DNA of 26,598 nucleotides from an uncultured Paracoccaceae bacterium (lineage in GTDB: Bacteria; Pseudomonadota; Alphaproteobacteria; Rhodobacterales; Rhodobacteraceae), in assembly GCA_938038825.1 (NCBI GenBank), contig CALHST010000103.1, forward strand, positions 1-26,598, read 5' to 3'. The first letter of the stretch is position 1. Each line of letters begins with the position of its first letter. The notes beneath the pieces were generated by a model that saw only the letters and a list, made by a program, of their open reading frames with translations, was not told the origin of the DNA and did not search any database. The position numbers and the translations under genes were made by a program. Shown one piece after another: positions 22,981 through 26,598 of the stretch.

Positions 22981-23834
22981 TCTGCGTCCCCGCGCGTTTG
23001 GCGAAGCTCATCCCGCAATGCGGAAATTTCGTCTTTTAAGGCCATCACATGGGCATCAACTTGATCCGTCTCGGCACGGACCAAATCCCGTAACCGTTCA
23101 AATTCCGCCTCAGTGTCAGCCTCAACAGCTTGCTGCATCGTGTTGACCAGCAGACCGATGAACAGGTTCAAAACCGAAAACGCGGTGATCACGATGAAGG
23201 GCACAAAGAAGGCCCAAGCTAATGGATAAACCTCCATCACAGGACGCACGATCCCCATGGACCACGATTCCAACGTCATGATTTGGAACAGCGAATACAA
23301 AGATCGACCCAGGGTGCCGAACCATTCATCAAAACTATCGCCATACATGATTGTTGCCATGACACCGAAGACGTAAAAGACGATGGAAATCATAACGATT
23401 ACCGCACCCATCCCGGGCAGTGCATCCAGCAACGCTTGCACAACAGCCCGCATCTGGGGAATGACCGACAACAACCGCAGCGCCCGAATAACGCGCAGCC
23501 CGCGCAATGCGGACAGGTTGGCCGTTTGGGGCAGCAAACCGATACCGACCACCAACAAATCAAAGATATTCCACGAATTCCGAAAGAAACTGAGCCCGTA
23601 GGCATAGAGCTTTAAGACAAGTTCGATGACAAAGATCGACAGGATAATTTTGTCGACCACCGCAAGCACAGTGCCGAAATTCTCTTGCGCCCAATCAGAT
23701 GTACTGATCCCAAGTGTGATCGCATTAAAGATAATCAACGTCAGGATCACGTTATGGATCCGGGGTTGATCCAGAAACGCCCGCAGCCTTGCGCGCGTGG
23801 AACTAGTATCAGTCTCTACTTGCGTGTTCGTCAT
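22977..23834 (-). CDS. Bacterial voltage-gated sodium channel (NaChBac/NavAb type)
   Basis: The 285-aa protein is a single six-helix ion-channel domain. S1-S3 lie at about residues 27-45, 59-80 and 88-102. S4 carries four arginines at three-residue spacing (R111, R114, R117, R120 in LRGLRVIRALRLLSV). The pore loop holds the selectivity filter TLESWSMG (187-194) with Glu189, identical to the Na+-selective filter of NavAb and related marine channels, followed by IVRPVMEVYP. S6 spans about 209-236. A C-terminal coiled coil (about 238-285) fits the BacNav tetramerisation helix. All key residues are intact, so a working Na+ channel in the inner membrane is expected. It follows the lysine-rich gene by 34 nt, and its TGA overlaps the ATG of the sheath fusion. 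Channel identity is firm; any link to secretion is inferred from context. Confidence 0.95.
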   Translation of the reverse strand: MTNTQVETDTSSTRARLRAFLDQPRIHNVILTLIIFNAITLGISTSDWAQENFGTVLAVVDKIILSIFVIELVLKLYAYGLSFFRNSWNIFDLLVVGIGLLPQTANLSALRGLRVIRALRLLSVIPQMRAVVQALLDALPGMGAVIVMISIVFYVFGVMATIMYGDSFDEWFGTLGRSLYSLFQIMTLESWSMGIVRPVMEVYPLAWAFFVPFIVITAFSVLNLFIGLLVNTMQQAVEADTEAEFERLRDLVRAETDQVDAHVMALKDEISALRDELRQTRGDAE

Positions 23835-23868
23835 AGTGCCGTCTCGTTCCTGGATACCAAACGCGTGA

Positions 23869-24882
23869 TCACTTCAGCTTACGTTCAATTTTCTTGAACT
23901 TGTCCGCCAACTTGTCGATCGCAGCCACGGCTTTTGTGGCGGACCCCACTTTGCTCTTGTGATCGGAGCCAAACTTTTTTCCCTTGGTCTTCACTTCTTC
24001 GGACGTGGCTTTCCCTTTGGCGACGAAGTTCACCAGAACGTCCAGATCTTTGCCCATATCGTTGACGTTTTTGTCCAGCATTTGCAGGTTCGACTTCATT
24101 TCACCTTTGGTTGTCAGTTCTTCGCCAAAACTCTGCAATTCGGGGTCTGCATCTTTGTCTTTTGACACCTTTTCACCAACAGCCAAAAACATCTTGGCGA
24201 TTTTGGCCATGTTCTTGGCGTTGAATTCAAAGTCATTTTCAATGTCGCGCAGCGCTTTCAGCGCAGCATCAAAGTCTTTGTCCTTGTCACCGCGCCCATC
24301 TTTTAGGTCACTGGCCAGCCCATCCATCACTGAACCTACACGAGTAAGCGGCCAAGAAAACAACTCTGTAGGGTCAAGACGGCTCAACAACTTAAGAGCT
24401 TGCTTGCCTGCAGCAATCGCCTTTTTGTTGTCGCCCTTGTCGCTTTCGACTTCGTCCAATGCCAAAGACACTTTGTCATCGATTGATTTTGAAATCTTCT
24501 TCCAAAGCTTGGTGACTTTCGCTTCGGCGTTCGACAATGCCGCACCAACTTCCTTAGTCTCGGTCTTATCGTTGGCTTTGAATTTGTTCTTCTTTTGCTC
24601 TTTGGGTGGGATGGCTTTGTCGATATCTTTTTGCATCCCGTTCAAGGCTGTCGCGAACAAAGCAAGGTCATACCGCGCCACGGCATAGACACCATCCACC
24701 AACACTTTTTTCTTCCATTTACGTGGATCTAATTCCATCGAGCGTTTGACTTTGATGTCTTTGACAATACTCACCAGCTTCGGACGGGCTTTGAACCATT
24801 CCGGCGCCTGACTCCCTTTGAACTCTCCAAAAGGATTGATTGTTACGTCGACCACAATGGTCTTTTTTCCGTCATCCGCCAT
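23869..24882 (-). CDS. Lysine-rich helical protein of unknown function (337 aa)
   Basis: I do not recognise a family. The first ~75 residues look beta-rich (TIVVDVTINPFGEFKG, VDGVYAVARYDLALFATAL). The rest is helical and highly charged, with about 61 lysines and a net charge near +15 by my count. There is no signal peptide, no membrane helix and no cysteine. A possible coiled-coil tail (about 265-337) ends in KIERKLK. The ATG has GGAG 5 nt upstream. It lies between another lysine-rich gene (91 nt upstream) and the sodium channel (34 nt downstream). Both lysine-rich proteins begin with MAD and a short beta segment followed by helices, so they may be distant relatives or partners. Candidate roles are effector, effector carrier, or binder of the acidic linker of the sheath fusion; all are inference. 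Confidence 0.82.
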   Translation of the reverse strand: MADDGKKTIVVDVTINPFGEFKGSQAPEWFKARPKLVSIVKDIKVKRSMELDPRKWKKKVLVDGVYAVARYDLALFATALNGMQKDIDKAIPPKEQKKNKFKANDKTETKEVGAALSNAEAKVTKLWKKISKSIDDKVSLALDEVESDKGDNKKAIAAGKQALKLLSRLDPTELFSWPLTRVGSVMDGLASDLKDGRGDKDKDFDAALKALRDIENDFEFNAKNMAKIAKMFLAVGEKVSKDKDADPELQSFGEELTTKGEMKSNLQMLDKNVNDMGKDLDVLVNFVAKGKATSEEVKTKGKKFGSDHKSKVGSATKAVAAIDKLADKFKKIERKLK

Positions 24883-24973
24883 ATCATCTCCGCCGTTACA
24901 AATATCGCTGTATGTTCTAACCCCAAATGCAAGACACGCAGCGGTCCATCAAAATCAAATATCGTGCTCTACC

Positions 24974-25927
24974 TCAAAGAATTTCACTTGCGACTTTGAA
25001 CACCTTCAGCGCGATTTCGACACCCTTCTTCACCTTCTCAGCATGCCCTTTGAGGGTCTTCAGGTCCATTTTTCCTTTGGTGTCATCTGCCATCTGCGTC
25101 GCGTATTTGGCGAACTTCAAACCGTTGTCGTATGTCGTGTTAAAGTCGATGATCTGAACGATCATGTCGTTGACCTGTTTTTCCTGCTTTTTGGAAACCG
25201 TCGCGCCCTGATCCTGAAGCTGCAGCAACTTTTGAAGCGGCCCGCCCATCGACTCGGCTTTTTTGCGTGTCGCGGTCAGCTTCTTTTCGTACTCGCTGGC
25301 AGTGTCGTGGATTTTTTTGATGTGGCTTTTACCGGCCTTGCCGGCTTCTGTTTCCTTGGACAGTTTTTCAACGGCCTTCATCAGATCGCCGCGAACTTTG
25401 ACCTCGGTCGCCAAGGCTTTCTGGATTTCCTTCGCGATATCATAGGCAGACTTGGCCACCTTGTAATATTCGTCCAATTTTGCGCCTGATGACGCGATTA
25501 GGGCCGCAATCCCCTTGCCAATCTTGACCACACCCCACGTCACATTCGCAGCAATCTTGATCTTCCATTTGGCGTATTCTTTGTTTTCTTTCTTGATCTT
25601 GTCCCATTGCGATTTCAGTCGCGCGATGGCCTCTTTCTCCAGATTCCCAACCAGCTTTTTCAGCTCGTCATTGACCTGTTTGATCAGTTTGTCCGCAGCC
25701 TTCTTGTCGGTCATCCCATCAAGTTGTGCGTCGTATTTCAGAATGGCAGGATCAATCGCCAACTTGCGGTAGTCGTTCAGATATGTGCGAACCGGTTCAG
25801 TGATCCGCTCCATCGTGTTAATGTCTACGTCCTTGGACGAAACCTTCAGCAAGATAGAGCCTTTCGGCATCTCAAGGTGCCGCGGCTTAACGCTGACGAT
25901 ATCTACTTTCATTGAAGAGTCGGCCAA
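24974..25927 (-). CDS. Lysine-rich helical protein of unknown function with a hydrophobic segment (317 aa)
   Basis: I do not recognise a family. A short N-terminal beta part (KVDIVSVKPRHLEMPKGSIL) is followed by long charged helices; I count about 56 lysines. Residues ~126-149 (AANVTWGVVKIGKGIAALIASSG) form the only clearly apolar stretch. Long helices with one apolar hairpin-like segment would also fit a helical pore-forming protein, but this is only a shape argument. The start is TTG: AGGAG lies 9 nt upstream, and the resulting MAD N-terminus resembles the neighbour's. The next in-frame ATG (25912) is 24 nt from that site. It is the first gene after clpV, separated from it by a hairpin. Confidence 0.8.
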   Translation of the reverse strand: MADSSMKVDIVSVKPRHLEMPKGSILLKVSSKDVDINTMERITEPVRTYLNDYRKLAIDPAILKYDAQLDGMTDKKAADKLIKQVNDELKKLVGNLEKEAIARLKSQWDKIKKENKEYAKWKIKIAANVTWGVVKIGKGIAALIASSGAKLDEYYKVAKSAYDIAKEIQKALATEVKVRGDLMKAVEKLSKETEAGKAGKSHIKKIHDTASEYEKKLTATRKKAESMGGPLQKLLQLQDQGATVSKKQEKQVNDMIVQIIDFNTTYDNGLKFAKYATQMADDTKGKMDLKTLKGHAEKVKKGVEIALKVFKVASEIL

Positions 25928-25936
25928 GTGTCATTG

Positions 25937-25941
25937 CTCCT
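25937..25941 (-). promoter_or_regulatory. Shine-Dalgarno for the TTG start of the 317-aa protein
   Basis: AGGAG lies 9 nt before the TTG at 25927. The nearer ATG at 25934 is in another frame and opens only a 15-codon frame. Confidence 0.55.
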
Positions 25942-25959
25942 GAAACTATCAAATTGCTT

Positions 25960-25993
25960 GGCGGGAGTATGACGATGTTTCGCCGCTCCCGCC
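25960..25993 (-). terminator. Perfect 8-bp GC-rich hairpin after clpV (terminator or processing site)
   Basis: GGCGGGAG (25986-25993 read on the minus strand) and CTCCCGCC pair perfectly across an 18-nt loop, 14 nt past the clpV stop. No clear U-run follows, so it is a weak intrinsic terminator at best. It may attenuate transcription or protect the 3' end of clpV mRNA. Confidence 0.45.
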
Positions 25994-26007
25994 TGTGATC
26001 TAGCGCA

Positions 26008-26598
26008 CTAGCTGAAGGCGTAAGTGAATTCGCCAGCGTCCACATCGATGGCAACCTTGTCGATATCGCCACCTTCCATCATCCGGCGCAAGAACTCGGC
26101 CGAGATATCCGGCAGCATTGTGTTGGTCACAATCGCGTCGATCATGCGGCCACCACTTTCAAGTTCCTGACATCGATTGACGATCTCATCGACTACCGCA
26201 TCAGAATATTCGAAGGGCACACCATGCGCTTCGGACACCCGTTTCTTGATGCGGCCAAGCTGCAGCTTGGTGATTTCCGCGATCATATGTGGGCTCAGCG
26301 GGTAGTAGGGGATCGCGACCAAGCGACCCAACAGAGCGGGAGGGAACACCTCGAGCAGGGGTTCGCGCAGCGATTTCGCCATGCTTTCCGGATCTGGCAT
26401 CAGTTCGGGATCTGCACACAGATCCATGATCAGATCTGTCCCTGCGTTCGAGGTCAGCAAGATCACTGTGTTCTTAAAGTCGATGGTGCGGCCTTCGCCA
26501 TCTTCCATGACGCCTTTGTCGAACACCTGGAAAAAGATCTCATGCACGTCGGGGTGCGCTTTTTCGACTTCGTCCAACAGAACGATGGAATAAGGCTT
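26008..26598 (-). CDS. clpV: ClpV (TssH), C-terminal end of the T6SS AAA+ disaggregase, partial at right edge
   Basis: The frame is open to the right edge, so only the last ~196 residues are seen. They contain the Walker B of the second AAA+ domain (SIVLLDEVEKAHPDV), sensor 1 (VILLTSNAGTDLI), the arginine finger region FPPALLGRL and sensor 2 in ESGGRMIDAI. GRTIDFKNTVILLTSNAG and the C-terminal set IPYYPLS...RCQELESGGRMID are typical of ClpV rather than ClpB. ClpV pulls on the TssC N-terminus to disassemble contracted sheaths. Transcription comes in from the right, so the promoter and probably further T6SS genes lie outside the window. A 97-nt relation to the next gene includes a hairpin. Confidence 0.93.
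   Translation of the reverse strand, partial: KPYSIVLLDEVEKAHPDVHEIFFQVFDKGVMEDGEGRTIDFKNTVILLTSNAGTDLIMDLCADPELMPDPESMAKSLREPLLEVFPPALLGRLVAIPYYPLSPHMIAEITKLQLGRIKKRVSEAHGVPFEYSDAVVDEIVNRCQELESGGRMIDAIVTNTMLPDISAEFLRRMMEGGDIDKVAIDVDAGEFTYAFS

Noticed and set aside
25887..26072. Minus-strand 61-aa frame between clpV and the 317-aa gene
   Set aside because: It overlaps both genes and the hairpin, has no ribosome-binding site at its start and no family pattern; its internal ATG (25934) gives only 15 codons.

Overview
The window reads as part of a type VI secretion system (T6SS) locus from an alphaproteobacterium, probably a marine member of the Rhodobacterales. The reasons are the Agrobacterium/imp-like order pppA-tagF-tssM-tssL-tssK-tagH, the absence of tssJ, a TssL carrying the alphaproteobacterial N-terminal phospho-threonine motif, and a bacterial voltage-gated sodium channel close to those known from marine bacteria. 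Base composition is roughly balanced by eye. No RNA genes, insertion sequences, integrases or CRISPR arrays were seen, and no gene-free stretch exceeds 300 bases.

Left part (1-4850): a partial SAM-dependent methyltransferase (running off the left edge) and a membrane-anchored M15-type peptidoglycan peptidase lie on the minus strand. They diverge from a plus-strand pair, an OmpA-domain periplasmic protein and a PpkA-type Ser/Thr kinase with a large periplasmic domain. The kinase gene converges on the long minus-strand T6SS run.

Central part (26000 down to 4854, all minus strand, tightly packed): in transcription order clpV (end only), two lysine-rich proteins of unknown function, a NaChBac/NavAb-type sodium channel, a giant 1669-aa TssB-linker-TssC fusion, a 96-aa unknown, vgrG, a DUF6931-like protein, a PAAR protein, tagH (FHA), tssK, tssL (with OmpA domain), tssM, tagF and pppA. 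Most junctions overlap or are separated by only a few bases, so much of this is probably one transcription unit. A perfect 8-bp hairpin lies just after clpV. The tssA, tssE, tssF, tssG, hcp and any stand-alone tssB/tssC genes are not in the window and may lie to the right.

How it fits together: TssL-TssM form the membrane complex, TssK joins it to the baseplate, VgrG-PAAR form the spike, and ClpV recycles the sheath. PpkA, PppA, TagF and TagH form the threonine-phosphorylation switch, and its likely target, TssL Thr16, is visible. The standout object is the sheath gene. A canonical TssB domain is joined through about 940 acidic residues, including 33 copies of a 20-residue (60-nt) repeat, to a second TssB-like segment plus a TssC core that lacks the usual TssC C-terminus. 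This gene overlaps the sodium channel gene by ATGA. A T6SS sheath tether translationally coupled to a voltage-gated channel, preceded by two lysine-rich unknowns, is the best candidate here for an undescribed system.
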